Shown here piece after piece: positions 7,407 through 15,462 of a DNA stretch of 64,000 nt (position 1 is its first letter; the number at the start of each line of letters is the position of its first letter). The translations under genes and the position numbers were made by a program. Origin of the DNA: Streptomyces wedmorensis (GTDB taxonomy: Bacteria; Actinomycetota; Actinomycetes; Streptomycetales; Streptomycetaceae); the NCBI RefSeq assembly GCF_000716445.1, contig NZ_JNWK01000034.1, positions 17,157-81,156 on the forward strand. The letters run 5' to 3'. The notes beneath the pieces are model-generated. The model was not told the origin of the DNA, made no database searches, and saw nothing but the letters and a program-made list of their open reading frames with translations.

Positions 7407-9632
7407 GTGAAGCACCCCGATGACGAGAACGACTTCTTCGACCGACTCGAAGCCGACATGGCCGCCACCGGGTCGCCCGACTCCGGGGCCGACGTGGTCG
7501 ACCTCGACAAGGCCCGATCCGCCCGCACCGAGTCGGCCAACTCCACCGCCGACGCGTCGCCCGACTCCCACACGAACGGGTCGGCCGACGAGTCGGGCGA
7601 CCCGTCGGCCCGCCGGTTGGTCGACGGCCCGGCACTCGCCGGACCCGGCTACCTCGGCCGACTCGCGGGCGCCAAACGGCGACGGATCGTCCCCGCGTGG
7701 CTGCGGTCGACGGCCGAACTCAAGACGGCCGCCCGCTGGGTCGCCAGCCACTACACCCACCTCGCCGGGTACCACGCGCTCCGCTCCCCGGTCTACGCCG
7801 GGCGCCTCGCGCTCCAGGCCCCGCGCGGGGCCGCGAAGTTCGTCGGTGGCACGATGCGCTGGGTCGCCGACCGCGAGGGCGAACCCGTCCGGCTCGCCGC
7901 CGTCCGGCGCGAGGACGCGGCGGAGTACCTCAAGCTGTCGCGGCAGCGCGACGGCCGGGTCCGGCTGCGGACCCTGGTCGCCACCCTCGCCGCACTGGTC
8001 GGCATGGGCGCCGCGCTCGCCCTCTACGTCCTCGCGCCCGGCTGGCTCCAGGTCGTCTCGGTCGGCGCGCTGCTGCTCGCCCTCGGGTCGGCCGGCGGCC
8101 AGGCAGACGCCCCGGTCATCAACCGGGCGGTGGAGATCACCAAGGCGCCCAAGCTCACCAGCGACATCGTCCTGCGAGCGCTGGGGGCGCTCGGCATCCC
8201 GGCGATCAACCAGGCGCAGGGCAAGGGCCGGGACGGCTTCACCTTCACCGCCCCGATCACCCGCGACGGGCCCGGCTGGCGCGCGGAGGGAGACCTCCCG
8301 TACGGCGTCACCGTCACGGACGTGATCGAGCGCCGCGACAAGCTCGCGTCCGGCCTGCGCCGCCCGCTGGGCTGCGTCTGGCCCGAGGCCGTACCGGAGG
8401 AGCACACCGGGCACTTGGTCCTCTGGGTCGGCGACCAGGACATGTCGACCGCGCGGAAGCCCGTGTGGCCGCTGCTCAAGAGCGGGGCCACGGACCTGTT
8501 CAAGCCGGTCGCCTTCGGCACCGACCAGCGCGGCCGCTGGGTGGAGATGACGCTCATGTACATCGCGGCCGTCATCGGCGCGATCCCCCGCATGGGCAAG
8601 ACGTTCCTCCTGCGCCTGCTGCTCCTGATCGCCGCCCTCGACCCGCGGGCCGAGCTGCACACCTACGACCTCAAGGGAACCGGCGACCTCGACCCGGTCG
8701 GCGAGCGCGTCTCGCACCGCCACCGCGCCGGGGACGACGACGAGGACATCGAGTACGCCCTCGCCGACCTGCGGGAACTGCGGGACGAGCTGCGGCGCCG
8801 GGCGAAGATGATCCGCTCCCTGCCCCGGGACATCTGCCCGGAGTCGAAGGTCACCAGCGAACTGGCGAACATGAAGAACCTGGGGCTCCACCCGATCGTC
8901 GTCGGCGTGGACGAGTGCCAGGTCTGGTTCGAGCACCCCAAGCACGGCGCGGAGTTCGAGGAGATCTGCACCGACCTGGTCAAGCGCGGACCGGCCACCG
9001 GCATCGTGCTGCTGCTCGCCACCCAGCGCCCCGACGCCAAGGCCCTGCCGACCGGCATCAGCGCGAATGCGTCGGCCCGGTTCTGCCTGAAGGTCATGGG
9101 CCAGCTGGAGAACGACATGGTCCTCGGCACGTCCAGCTACAAGCGAGGCGTGCGGGCCACGATGTTCTCCTGGAAGGACAAGGGCATCCACTACTTCGTC
9201 GGCGAAGGCGCGGACGCCCGGATCGTCTCCTCCGTCTACGTCGACGCCCCCACCGCCGAGACCATCGGCCTGCGGGCGCGCAAGCTCCGCGAACAGGCCG
9301 GCACCCTCTCCGGCCACGCACTGGGGGAGTCGTTCGAGACCGGCGAGACCAGCGCGTACGACCTGCTGCGCGACATCCTCGCCGTCGTCCCCGCCGAAGA
9401 GCCCAAGGTCTGGTCCGAAGTCGTCGTGGCCCGGCTCGCCGAGCTGCGCCCCGACGTCTACGGAGGCTGGGACCCCGAGGGACTGGCCGCCGCCCTCAAG
9501 CCCCACGGCATCTCCACCACCCAGGTGTGGGGCAAGACCGAGAGCGGCAAGGGCGCCAACCGGCGTGGCATCGAGCGCTCCCGTATCTCCGCCGCCATCA
9601 CGGACCGTGACGGGAATCGGGATGCGAGCTGA
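7407..9632 (+). CDS. traB: FtsK/SpoIIIE-type DNA translocase, conjugative TraB/TraSA
   Basis: 741 residues, GTG 7407 with AGAAGGAAGAG upstream. The N-terminus is acidic. A membrane hairpin lies near residues 190 to 230 (LVGMGAALALYVLAPGWLQ). The motor domain follows: a P-loop GAIPRMGKTF near residue 392, Walker B VVGVDECQVW near 500, then LLLATQRPDA. The last 120 residues include a region that could be the winged-helix DNA-reading module. TraB proteins of Streptomyces form hexameric rings that pump double-stranded DNA between hyphae after binding 8-bp repeats in the clt locus. A single protein replaces the whole type IV apparatus. The cluster of CTAG palindromes starting 9 nt after its stop is a natural candidate for that site. 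Confidence 0.92.
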   Translation: MKHPDDENDFFDRLEADMAATGSPDSGADVVDLDKARSARTESANSTADASPDSHTNGSADESGDPSARRLVDGPALAGPGYLGRLAGAKRRRIVPAWLRSTAELKTAARWVASHYTHLAGYHALRSPVYAGRLALQAPRGAAKFVGGTMRWVADREGEPVRLAAVRREDAAEYLKLSRQRDGRVRLRTLVATLAALVGMGAALALYVLAPGWLQVVSVGALLLALGSAGGQADAPVINRAVEITKAPKLTSDIVLRALGALGIPAINQAQGKGRDGFTFTAPITRDGPGWRAEGDLPYGVTVTDVIERRDKLASGLRRPLGCVWPEAVPEEHTGHLVLWVGDQDMSTARKPVWPLLKSGATDLFKPVAFGTDQRGRWVEMTLMYIAAVIGAIPRMGKTFLLRLLLLIAALDPRAELHTYDLKGTGDLDPVGERVSHRHRAGDDDEDIEYALADLRELRDELRRRAKMIRSLPRDICPESKVTSELANMKNLGLHPIVVGVDECQVWFEHPKHGAEFEEICTDLVKRGPATGIVLLLATQRPDAKALPTGISANASARFCLKVMGQLENDMVLGTSSYKRGVRATMFSWKDKGIHYFVGEGADARIVSSVYVDAPTAETIGLRARKLREQAGTLSGHALGESFETGETSAYDLLRDILAVVPAEEPKVWSEVVVARLAELRPDVYGGWDPEGLAAALKPHGISTTQVWGKTESGKGANRRGIERSRISAAITDRDGNRDAS

Positions 9633-9641
9633 CGCGGATCG

Positions 9642-9796
9642 CCGCTAGGCCTAGCAGCAAGCCCCGCTAGGTCTAGCGGCACCGCTAGCACCCCATACCG
9701 CATCTGATCAGCACGCTAGTTCCTAGCGGGCTGACCTGCGCATACCCGGAAAACCGCCGGAGAGGCCCCCGATGACCCCCTTCCTCGCCGCTAGCG
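9642..9796. repeat. CTAG-centred palindrome cluster after traB, candidate clt
   Basis: CGCTAG or CTAGCG half-sites recur in both orientations: GCTAGGCCTAGC (9644-9655, perfect palindrome), CCGCTAG-GT-CTAGCGG (9664-9679), CCGCTAGC (9682-9689), CGCTAG-TTC-CTAGCG (9714-9728) and CCGCTAGCG (9788-9796, inside the next gene). CTAG is normally rare in Streptomyces DNA, so this density is striking. The site immediately follows traB, where cis-acting transfer loci can lie. It might instead be an operator for the genes that follow. Confidence 0.7.
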
Positions 9797-10023
9797 CACT
9801 CTTGCTCACCGTCACACTCGGTTACGCCGCCCTGTGTGCGGCCTCGCCGTTCGGCAACTGCCGTAAGTGCAACGGACTCGGCTTCGCCCTCACGACGGAC
9901 CGCAAGGGCAAGCCCAAGCGCGGCAAGACCTGCCGCCGCTGCAAGGGCCACGGCATCCGCATCCGCGTCGGCCGACACCTGTTCAACATCGCCGCCCGCG
10001 TCCACCGCGACGGCACCCGCTGA
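9772..10023 (+). CDS. Small membrane-anchored zinc-ribbon protein
   Basis: 83 residues, ATG 9772 after GGAGAGG. An N-terminal membrane anchor (about residues 4 to 25) is followed by two CxxCxGxG-like knuckles, CRKCNGLGF and CRRCKGHGI, as in the zinc domain of DnaJ, and then a basic tail. Only one pair of knuckles is present, enough for one zinc. It resembles small proteins common in AICE transfer regions. A scaffold or nucleic-acid contact at the membrane is possible. One CTAG site falls within its first codons. Confidence 0.7.
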   Translation: MTPFLAASALLLTVTLGYAALCAASPFGNCRKCNGLGFALTTDRKGKPKRGKTCRRCKGHGIRIRVGRHLFNIAARVHRDGTR

Positions 10024-10046
10024 CCCCGCAACGACAGGAGCCTGAC

Positions 10047-10241
10047 ATGAACTTCGAGATCTCCGCCGTCCTGCTCTTCGGCGCAGCGTCCGCCTTCGCC
10101 GTCAAGAGCAAGTCCTCCGGGGCCGGCGCCGCCATCGTGCTCTTCCTCTTCGGGTTCTTCGCCGCCGGGACCGGCGCGTACGAGCCGATCGCCAACCTTG
10201 TCCAGTCCTCCGCCACGGCCCTCTCCGACCTCGCCAACTAG
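10047..10241 (+). CDS. Small membrane protein, two predicted helices
   Basis: 64 residues, ATG 10047 with ACAGGAG upstream. Hydrophobic segments lie at about residues 5 to 20 and 26 to 48 (GAGAAIVLFLFGFFAAGTGA). There is no other recognisable motif. It sits in a run of four small genes between traB and rep and probably belongs to the Spd-like intramycelial spread set. Confidence 0.65.
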   Translation: MNFEISAVLLFGAASAFAVKSKSSGAGAAIVLFLFGFFAAGTGAYEPIANLVQSSATALSDLAN

Positions 10242-10256
10242 CCGAAGGAGCCCGCG

Positions 10257-10865
10257 ATGAACGAGCCGATCACCGCCCCGCACTGGCTCACCACGGCCAT
10301 GCCGAAGGTGGCCCCCGCCCTCGCCACGTCCACGGTCCTGGTCCTCGGCCGGATCTGGAACGCCAACGGCGCCGAACACTCCGTCGGCAACGCCATCCTG
10401 ATGGTCGTCCTCGCCGCCGGAGCGGCCACGGCCGGCGCCTTCGCCGCGGCTGGCCACCGCGGGGACAGCACCCTCGCCGGAACCGCGTTCGCGACCTCCG
10501 GCGGCCTCGCCTTCGCCGGGGTCGCCGGATACGCCGACGGACTGTCCCTGCCGCTGCTGCTGTGGGTGCTCGCCACCGCCGTCGCCTACGGCCTCGCCGC
10601 ACGCTACTGGCGCACCGCCCGCCGTGAGACCACCGCCTACGAGCGCCGCACCGTCGAGCGGCGCGAGGACCACGCCCACATCGAGCGCGTGGAAGCCCTG
10701 CGCGCCGGAGCCCAGATCGAAGTCGCCCGGACCGGCGCCCTCTACGCCGAGCAGCTCGCCACCGCCCTCCTCACGCGTGCGGCCCTGCCCGGCTTCGACC
10801 CGCAGGCCCTCACCCGCGCCGGACTGCCCGAACTCCCCGCCACCGAGAACACCAAGGAGCACTGA
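10257..10865 (+). CDS. Membrane protein with C-terminal coiled coil, SpdB-like
   Basis: 202 residues, ATG 10257 with AAGGAG upstream. Four membrane segments occupy about residues 17 to 120 and are followed by a charged helical tail (YERRTVERREDHAHIERVEA) that looks like a coiled coil. SpdB proteins of Streptomyces plasmids have several membrane helices plus a soluble domain and work with TraB in spreading DNA through septa. This fits by position and topology, not by a proven signature. Confidence 0.7.
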   Translation: MNEPITAPHWLTTAMPKVAPALATSTVLVLGRIWNANGAEHSVGNAILMVVLAAGAATAGAFAAAGHRGDSTLAGTAFATSGGLAFAGVAGYADGLSLPLLLWVLATAVAYGLAARYWRTARRETTAYERRTVERREDHAHIERVEALRAGAQIEVARTGALYAEQLATALLTRAALPGFDPQALTRAGLPELPATENTKEH

Positions 10866-10868
10866 CCC

Positions 10869-11327
10869 ATGTTCGAGATCCGCGTCATCTGCGACCCCGA
10901 CGACACCGACCGGGTAACTGCCGCGCTCGGCGGTGCCTTCGCCACCGGCGCCGTACGCCAGTACGCCACCCGAGACGGCAAGCGCGAGCGCCTCTACCTC
11001 ACCGCCGACCTCCGGGCCGAGCGGTGGCCGACGCCCGAGGAGGCCTACGCCCTCGCCCCGAGCATCATCAGCGAGGTCGGCTGGACCGCCGGCGCCGCGG
11101 CCGACAAGCCGTTCGGCAAGGGTCTTGGCCGCGAGTTCTGGCTCCGCAAGGCCGCGCTCCTGGACCGCATCGCGCTGGGCGACGAGAGCGAGCGCGTACG
11201 CAGTGACGCGGCGGAGATGGCCACCGAGGCGGCCCGTCGGCTCATGGACACCGACGACACCGCGGTCATCTGCGACCCCCGCGCGTACGTCCGTCAGCAG
11301 TACGAGCGGTGGCTCAAGCAGAAGTAG
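10869..11327 (+). CDS. Conserved AICE protein of unknown function
   Basis: 152 residues, ATG 10869 only 3 nt after the previous stop, so translation is coupled. The start MFEIRVICDPDDTDRVTAAL and the following strands suggest an alpha/beta fold; the rest is helical and charged, ending YERWLKQK. There are no membrane segments. Proteins like this are found just before the replication gene in other AICEs, and I know of no assigned function. Confidence 0.65.
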   Translation: MFEIRVICDPDDTDRVTAALGGAFATGAVRQYATRDGKRERLYLTADLRAERWPTPEEAYALAPSIISEVGWTAGAAADKPFGKGLGREFWLRKAALLDRIALGDESERVRSDAAEMATEAARRLMDTDDTAVICDPRAYVRQQYERWLKQK

Positions 11328-11333
11328 CTGTGC

Positions 11334-11375
11334 CCGGGGCGGTCGCCTCTCACCACAAGACCGCGACCGCCCCGG
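11334..11375 (+). promoter_or_regulatory. Leader hairpin 3, upstream of the replication gene
   Basis: CCGGGGCGGTCGC (11334-11346) pairs perfectly with GCGACCGCCCCGG (11363-11375). The 16-nt loop is CTCTCACCACAAGACC, nearly identical to the loop core of hairpin 1. It begins 6 nt after the preceding stop and ends 38 nt before the ATG at 11414. The downstream stretch CCCTTCGACA is also shared with the leader of the gene at 4848. Confidence 0.65.
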
Positions 11376-11413
11376 CTCTCCGTCCCTTCGACAGAAACAG
11401 GAGAACCCTCAGC

Positions 11414-13393
11414 ATGACACCTGAGCCCGCCCATGGGCAGTACGCCCCTGTGGTGCCGCTGCACAGTGCGCCCGGTGGTGTGGAGCGGATGGCACCGCAC
11501 GACCGGGAGGCCGAACAGGCCGTCGTCGGCGCGCTCATGCTCGCGCCCGGCGTCATCGGCGACGTGAACGGCTCGATGGACCCGGCCGACCACTACGTGC
11601 CCGCCCACGAGACGATCCACCGCGCGATCCTCGCCCTGCACGCGCAGGGCCAGCCCGTCGACCCGATCACCCTCGGGCACCACCTGGAGCAGACCGGCGA
11701 ACTCGTCCGCGCGGGCGGCCGGCCTTACCTCCACACCCTGATCCAGGCCGTGCCCTCCACGGCCAACGCCACCTACTACGCCGAGATCGTCCACGACCTT
11801 GCCCGGCGCCGCCGGAGCATCGAGGTCGGCACCCGCATCGTCCAGGCCGGCATGTCGGCCGAGGCCACCGAGGACGACCTCCGCGAGGCCCTCGCGCTCG
11901 GCGCCGCGACCGTCCCGGCCGCGTGGCCGGAGCCGATCCCGCTGGACCGGCAGCCGAAGCTACCGCCGTTCCCCGTCCATGCCTTCCCCGGCTGGGTCTC
12001 GGACTTCGTCGTCGCGCTCGCCGAGGAGACCCAGACCCCGGTGGATCTCGCGGGTGCCCTCGCCCTTTCCGTCCTCGCGACCGCGGCCGGCGGCCGGGCC
12101 GTTGTCCAGGTGCGCGGGCGGTGGCGTGAGCCCACGAACCTCTTCGTCGTCGTCGCCCTCGGTCCGGCCAACCGCAAGTCCGCCGTCTTCGCCGCCATGA
12201 CCGCCCCGCTCTACGAGGCGGAGAACACGCTCGTGGAGGGCTCCAACCTCACGATCGTGGAGGCCGAGGTCACCGCCCGCATGGCCCGCGAAGCCGCCGA
12301 CAAGGCCGCCGCTCAAGCCGCCAAGGCGGAGGGCCCCGAGCGGGACAACCTGGTGGCCGAAGCCATCGGCCTCGCCCAGACCGCCGAGTCCCTGACCGTG
12401 CCGCCGCGCCCGCGGCTCCTCGCCGACGACGCCACCCCCGAGACCGTCACCACCCTCCTCGCCGAACAGGGCGGCCGACTCGCGGTCATGTCCGCCGAGG
12501 GCGGCATCTTCGACATCATCGCCGGGAGGTACTCCGGCGTCCCCAACATGGAGGTCTTCCTCAAGGGCCACGCCGGCGACCGGCTGCGCGTCGACCGCCG
12601 GACCCGCCAGGAGTTCATCGAGGCCCCCGCGCTCACCATGGGCCTCGCCGTCCAGCCCAGCGTCCTGGAGGACATCGGCAAGAACCGCGGCTTCGACGGC
12701 CGCGGTCTGCTCGCTCGCTTCCTCTACTGCCTGCCGGAATCCCTGGTCGGCTACCGGAAGATCGACCCGGACCCCGTCCCGCCCGCCGTTGGTGCGACGT
12801 ACGAGCGGAACGTCTTCGCCCTCACGCTCAAGCTCGCGGACTGGACCGACCCCCTCGTGGTGCAGGTGAGCCCCGAAGCCGATGTCGCCCTCAAGGCGTA
12901 CGGCGAGCGCCTGGAGCCGCAGCTCCGCACCAAGGGCGGGCGTCTCGGGCACATCGGGAAGTGGGCCGGGAAGCTCGTGGGTGCTGCGGCCCGCATCGCC
13001 GGTCTGCTCCACCTCGCCGTGCACATCGACGGCGGTACCAATGCCCCGATTAGTGCCGCCACGATGGGCGCGGCGATTGAACTGGCCGACTACTTCACCG
13101 CCCACGCCCTGACCGTCTTTGACCTCATGGGCGCCGACGCCACCCTGGCTCGCGCCCGGAGCTTGCTGTCCGTCCTGGAGGACAACGGCTGGGAGAGCGT
13201 CACCCGCCGGGACCTCTTCGCCAAGCTCTCCCGCTCCGAGTTCCCCACCATCGCCGAACTGGAGCCGGCCGCCGCCGTCTTGGAGGAGCACGGCTACCTC
13301 CGCAGCGAGACCCCGCCCCGCACCGGCAAACGGGGTCGCCCGCCAGCGCCCCGGTACCTGATTCATCCGAGCGTCCGCGAGCCCAAGGCGTGA
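11414..13393 (+). CDS. DnaB N-terminal/DUF3987 fusion, putative AICE replication protein
   Basis: 659 residues, ATG 11414 with ACAGGAGA at about 10 nt. Residues about 20 to 120 match the DnaB helicase N-terminal domain (PHDREAEQAVVGALMLAPGV, DPITLGHHLEQ). The rest is a DUF3987 (YfjI-like) region with a P-loop-like GPANRKSA near residue 252 and a large alpha-helical C-terminus; the last 60 residues may be a winged helix ending in a Pro/Arg-rich tail. AICEs usually encode RepSA, RepAM or a primase-polymerase here, so this is a less common type. The adjacent iteron array suggests that it is the initiator. An ATPase role is likely; helicase activity is unproven. Confidence 0.75.
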   Translation: MTPEPAHGQYAPVVPLHSAPGGVERMAPHDREAEQAVVGALMLAPGVIGDVNGSMDPADHYVPAHETIHRAILALHAQGQPVDPITLGHHLEQTGELVRAGGRPYLHTLIQAVPSTANATYYAEIVHDLARRRRSIEVGTRIVQAGMSAEATEDDLREALALGAATVPAAWPEPIPLDRQPKLPPFPVHAFPGWVSDFVVALAEETQTPVDLAGALALSVLATAAGGRAVVQVRGRWREPTNLFVVVALGPANRKSAVFAAMTAPLYEAENTLVEGSNLTIVEAEVTARMAREAADKAAAQAAKAEGPERDNLVAEAIGLAQTAESLTVPPRPRLLADDATPETVTTLLAEQGGRLAVMSAEGGIFDIIAGRYSGVPNMEVFLKGHAGDRLRVDRRTRQEFIEAPALTMGLAVQPSVLEDIGKNRGFDGRGLLARFLYCLPESLVGYRKIDPDPVPPAVGATYERNVFALTLKLADWTDPLVVQVSPEADVALKAYGERLEPQLRTKGGRLGHIGKWAGKLVGAAARIAGLLHLAVHIDGGTNAPISAATMGAAIELADYFTAHALTVFDLMGADATLARARSLLSVLEDNGWESVTRRDLFAKLSRSEFPTIAELEPAAAVLEEHGYLRSETPPRTGKRGRPPAPRYLIHPSVREPKA

Positions 13394-13423
13394 GCCTCCC
13401 CACTCGCCTTCGCGTGGGACTCC

Positions 13424-13686
13424 CGCCGCACAAACCGCAGAATCCGCAGAAACTTCCGGGCGGCCGTGCCCACCTGCGGAAACGGCTCGTCGGCCCGACA
13501 GCCGCAAAAATCAGCGAAACCGCCGCACAAATCCCGTCGCCGGTCACGCGACGCCCGGCCCTCGGTACCACCGTCCATTTCTGCGGCGATTCTCGCGATT
13601 TTTGCGGCAGCCACCCGAGCACTCCCAACGCCGCAGGTCAGACCCCGGATTCGCAGGTTTCTGCGGATTCTGCGGTTTGTGCGGCG
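13424..13686. repeat. Ten-copy symmetric iteron array, candidate replication origin
   Basis: The 9-bp word TTTnTGCGG is arranged with exact dyad symmetry about base 13555. Left side (inverted): CCGCACAAA 13426, CCGCAGAAT 13435, CCGCAGAAA 13444 in direct tandem, then CCGCAAAAA 13502 and CCGCACAAA 13523, 21 bp apart. Right side: TTTCTGCGG 13578 and TTTTTGCGG 13599, again 21 bp apart, then TTTCTGCGG 13658, ATTCTGCGG 13667 and TTTGTGCGG 13676 in tandem. The outer triplets form a perfect 30-bp inverted repeat, 13424-13453 with 13657-13686. No gene fits between rep and xis. An origin bound by the neighbouring Rep protein is the simplest reading. Confidence 0.8.
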
Positions 13687-13723
13687 CCCCGCCCTGTCTT
13701 AGGTAGCCAGTCGAGGAGGACCC

Positions 13724-13915
13724 GTGTCCGCGACGCGTGACGAGATGCTCACGATCCCTCAGGTCGTGAAGGAGATCGGAGTGCCCCGAGCCACCTTCTA
13801 CCGGTGGCGTCAGCTCAAGAAGGGCCCGAAGGCCATCAAGCTCCCGAACGGCGCGGTCCGCATCCGCCGCTCGGACCTGGAGCGCTGGATCGAGACCCTG
13901 GAGGAAGCCGCGTGA
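13724..13915 (+). CDS. xis: Excisionase, MerR-like helix-turn-helix
   Basis: 63 residues, GTG 13724 preceded by GAGGAGG. The whole protein is one winged helix of the excisionase/MerR type: LTIPQVVKEIGVPRATFYRW as the recognition part and VRIRRSDLERWI as the closing helix. Xis binds beside att and turns the integrase reaction towards excision. Its stop overlaps the integrase start (GTGA), the usual xis-int arrangement of AICEs. The iteron array ends 38 bp upstream, so its promoter probably lies within or next to it. Confidence 0.9.
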   Translation: MSATRDEMLTIPQVVKEIGVPRATFYRWRQLKKGPKAIKLPNGAVRIRRSDLERWIETLEEAA

Positions 13916-15381
13916 CCTACCGCAAGACCAGCACCACCCCGGGCGCCCGCAACAGCGGGCGCCCGCCCGTCTCCGGGGACATGACCCTCTCCACGGACGT
14001 ACGGGTCTGGAAGGTCAACCAGGTACGGAGCAAGAAGGCCCCGTATCAGATCCGCTGGACGGTCGCTGGAAAGGTGAAGGCCGCCAGCTTCGCCACTGTG
14101 GCGCTCGCGGAGAGCCGCCGGTCCGAGCTGTGGCAGGCGATGCGGAAGGGCGAAGCGTTCGACGTGGCCTCCGGCCTGCCGGAGTCGGAACTCCGGGCGG
14201 CTGCTGCGAAGGAGAACGAGAAGCCCGATCCGTCGTGGTGGGACTTCAGCCGCGAGTACATGGCGAGCCGGTGGCGTACGGCGGCGGCGAAGACCCGTGA
14301 GGGGCTGGCCGACAGCCTGGCCACGGTGGCGCTCGCGATGGTGGAGGGCGGCAAGAAGGCGCCCACGCCGGAGGAGACGCGGCTTGCGATGCGATGGGCA
14401 GTGGTACCGGCGCACCAGGACGAGGAGCCGCCGCCGGAACTCGTGGCGGCGTGCACGTGGCTCCGGACCCGATCGCTGGCGCTCTCGGCTCTCACCGACC
14501 CCAAGGTGGTGCGGGACGTCCAGTACCGGCTGTCGTTCAAGCTGGACGACGCCCCGGTAGCGGGGGAGACCTATAAGCGCCGGCGCCGCGGCTTCAACAC
14601 GGCCATGGAGTACGCCATCGAGTGCGGGTATCTGGAGGAGAACCCGCTCGCGGGAGTGAAGCGCGCGGGGTCTACCAAGGGCGACGTCGTGGACCCCCGG
14701 GTCCTGGTCAACGCCGTCCAGGGCGAGCAGCTCCTCACGGCGGTCTCTTACGTGGGCTCCGTCCACCGGAACCGCGGGCGGCGACTCGTCGCCTTCTTTG
14801 CCTGCCAGATATACGCGGCGATGCGGCCGGCCGAGGCGGTGGCACTCAGGAAAAAGGACTGCTACCTCCCCGAGAAGGGATGGGGGACGCTCACCCTCAA
14901 GGAAACCCGGCCGGTGTCCGGCAAGCGGTGGACGGACTCGGGGCAGCGCCACGACAAGCGCGGGCTCAAGTCCCGGGAGCCCAAGGCGGACCGGCCGGTC
15001 CCGATTCCCCCGACGTTGGTCGCCATGCTTCGCGCGCACATAGCGGAGTTCGGCACGGCGAAGGACGGCCGGCTCTTCGCTAACGAGCGCGGCGCCGTAC
15101 TCGGGACGTCCAGCTACTGGAGGGTCTGGCAAGAAGCCCGACCGATCGCCCTCCCACCAGACAAGGTGGAGTCCCCCCTTGCTCATAGGCCGTACGACCT
15201 GCGGCATACCTGCATCACGAACTGGCTGAATGCTGGTGTCCCCGTTGCCGAGGTGGCCCGTCGAGCGGGTAACTCGCCCGAGGTCATCCATCGCCGCTAC
15301 GAGGGTTGCATCGACGGTCACGAGGAGCTGAACAACAAGAAGATCGAAAACGCGATGGGCTGGGGTCGCAGCATGGAGTGA
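13912..15381 (+). CDS. int: Tyrosine recombinase, site-specific integrase
   Basis: 489 residues from GTG 13912, coupled to xis; ATG 13981 is a possible shorter start, and a strong hairpin lies between the two. The N-terminal half has an arm-binding and SAM-like core-binding region. The catalytic half shows the first Arg in YAAMRPAEAVAL (near residue 304), the YDLRHTCITNWL box (near 428) and the tyrosine nucleophile in HRRYEG (near 463). It joins attP of the element to the 3' end of tRNA-Arg. The gene points at the tRNA, but a cargo gene of 816 bp separates them, which is unusual, since attP normally lies very close to int. Confidence 0.93.
   Translation: MTYRKTSTTPGARNSGRPPVSGDMTLSTDVRVWKVNQVRSKKAPYQIRWTVAGKVKAASFATVALAESRRSELWQAMRKGEAFDVASGLPESELRAAAAKENEKPDPSWWDFSREYMASRWRTAAAKTREGLADSLATVALAMVEGGKKAPTPEETRLAMRWAVVPAHQDEEPPPELVAACTWLRTRSLALSALTDPKVVRDVQYRLSFKLDDAPVAGETYKRRRRGFNTAMEYAIECGYLEENPLAGVKRAGSTKGDVVDPRVLVNAVQGEQLLTAVSYVGSVHRNRGRRLVAFFACQIYAAMRPAEAVALRKKDCYLPEKGWGTLTLKETRPVSGKRWTDSGQRHDKRGLKSREPKADRPVPIPPTLVAMLRAHIAEFGTAKDGRLFANERGAVLGTSSYWRVWQEARPIALPPDKVESPLAHRPYDLRHTCITNWLNAGVPVAEVARRAGNSPEVIHRRYEGCIDGHEELNNKKIENAMGWGRSME
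13941..13964 (+). promoter_or_regulatory. Hairpin between the two possible integrase starts
   Basis: GGGCGCCCGC (13941-13950) pairs perfectly with GCGGGCGCCC (13955-13964) around the loop AACA. It stands 29 nt after GTG 13912 and 17 nt before ATG 13981, so it could slow ribosomes leaving xis or mask the second start, setting the Xis to Int ratio. Confidence 0.45.
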
Positions 15382-15383
15382 AG

Positions 15384-15438
15384 GCTGGCAGCGGGGCGAG
15401 GCGCTGTGGAGTTGTCCCTCACGCAGCGCCTTGCCAGC
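15384..15438. terminator. Bidirectional hairpin between int and the convergent SLATT-like gene
   Basis: AGGCGCTG (15399-15406) pairs with CAGCGCCT (15424-15431), and outside it GCTGGCA (15384-15390) pairs with TGCCAGC (15432-15438), with an 8-nt bulge on the left side. It fills most of the 81-bp gap between the convergent gene ends. Confidence 0.55.
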
Positions 15439-15462
15439 TCGGAAGGGAGAGCGTCAATCCAC

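Noticed and set aside
7404..9506. 700-codon open frame on the minus strand opposite traB
   Set aside because: It mirrors a high-G+C coding strand, has no domain or ribosome site, and traB opposite is certain.
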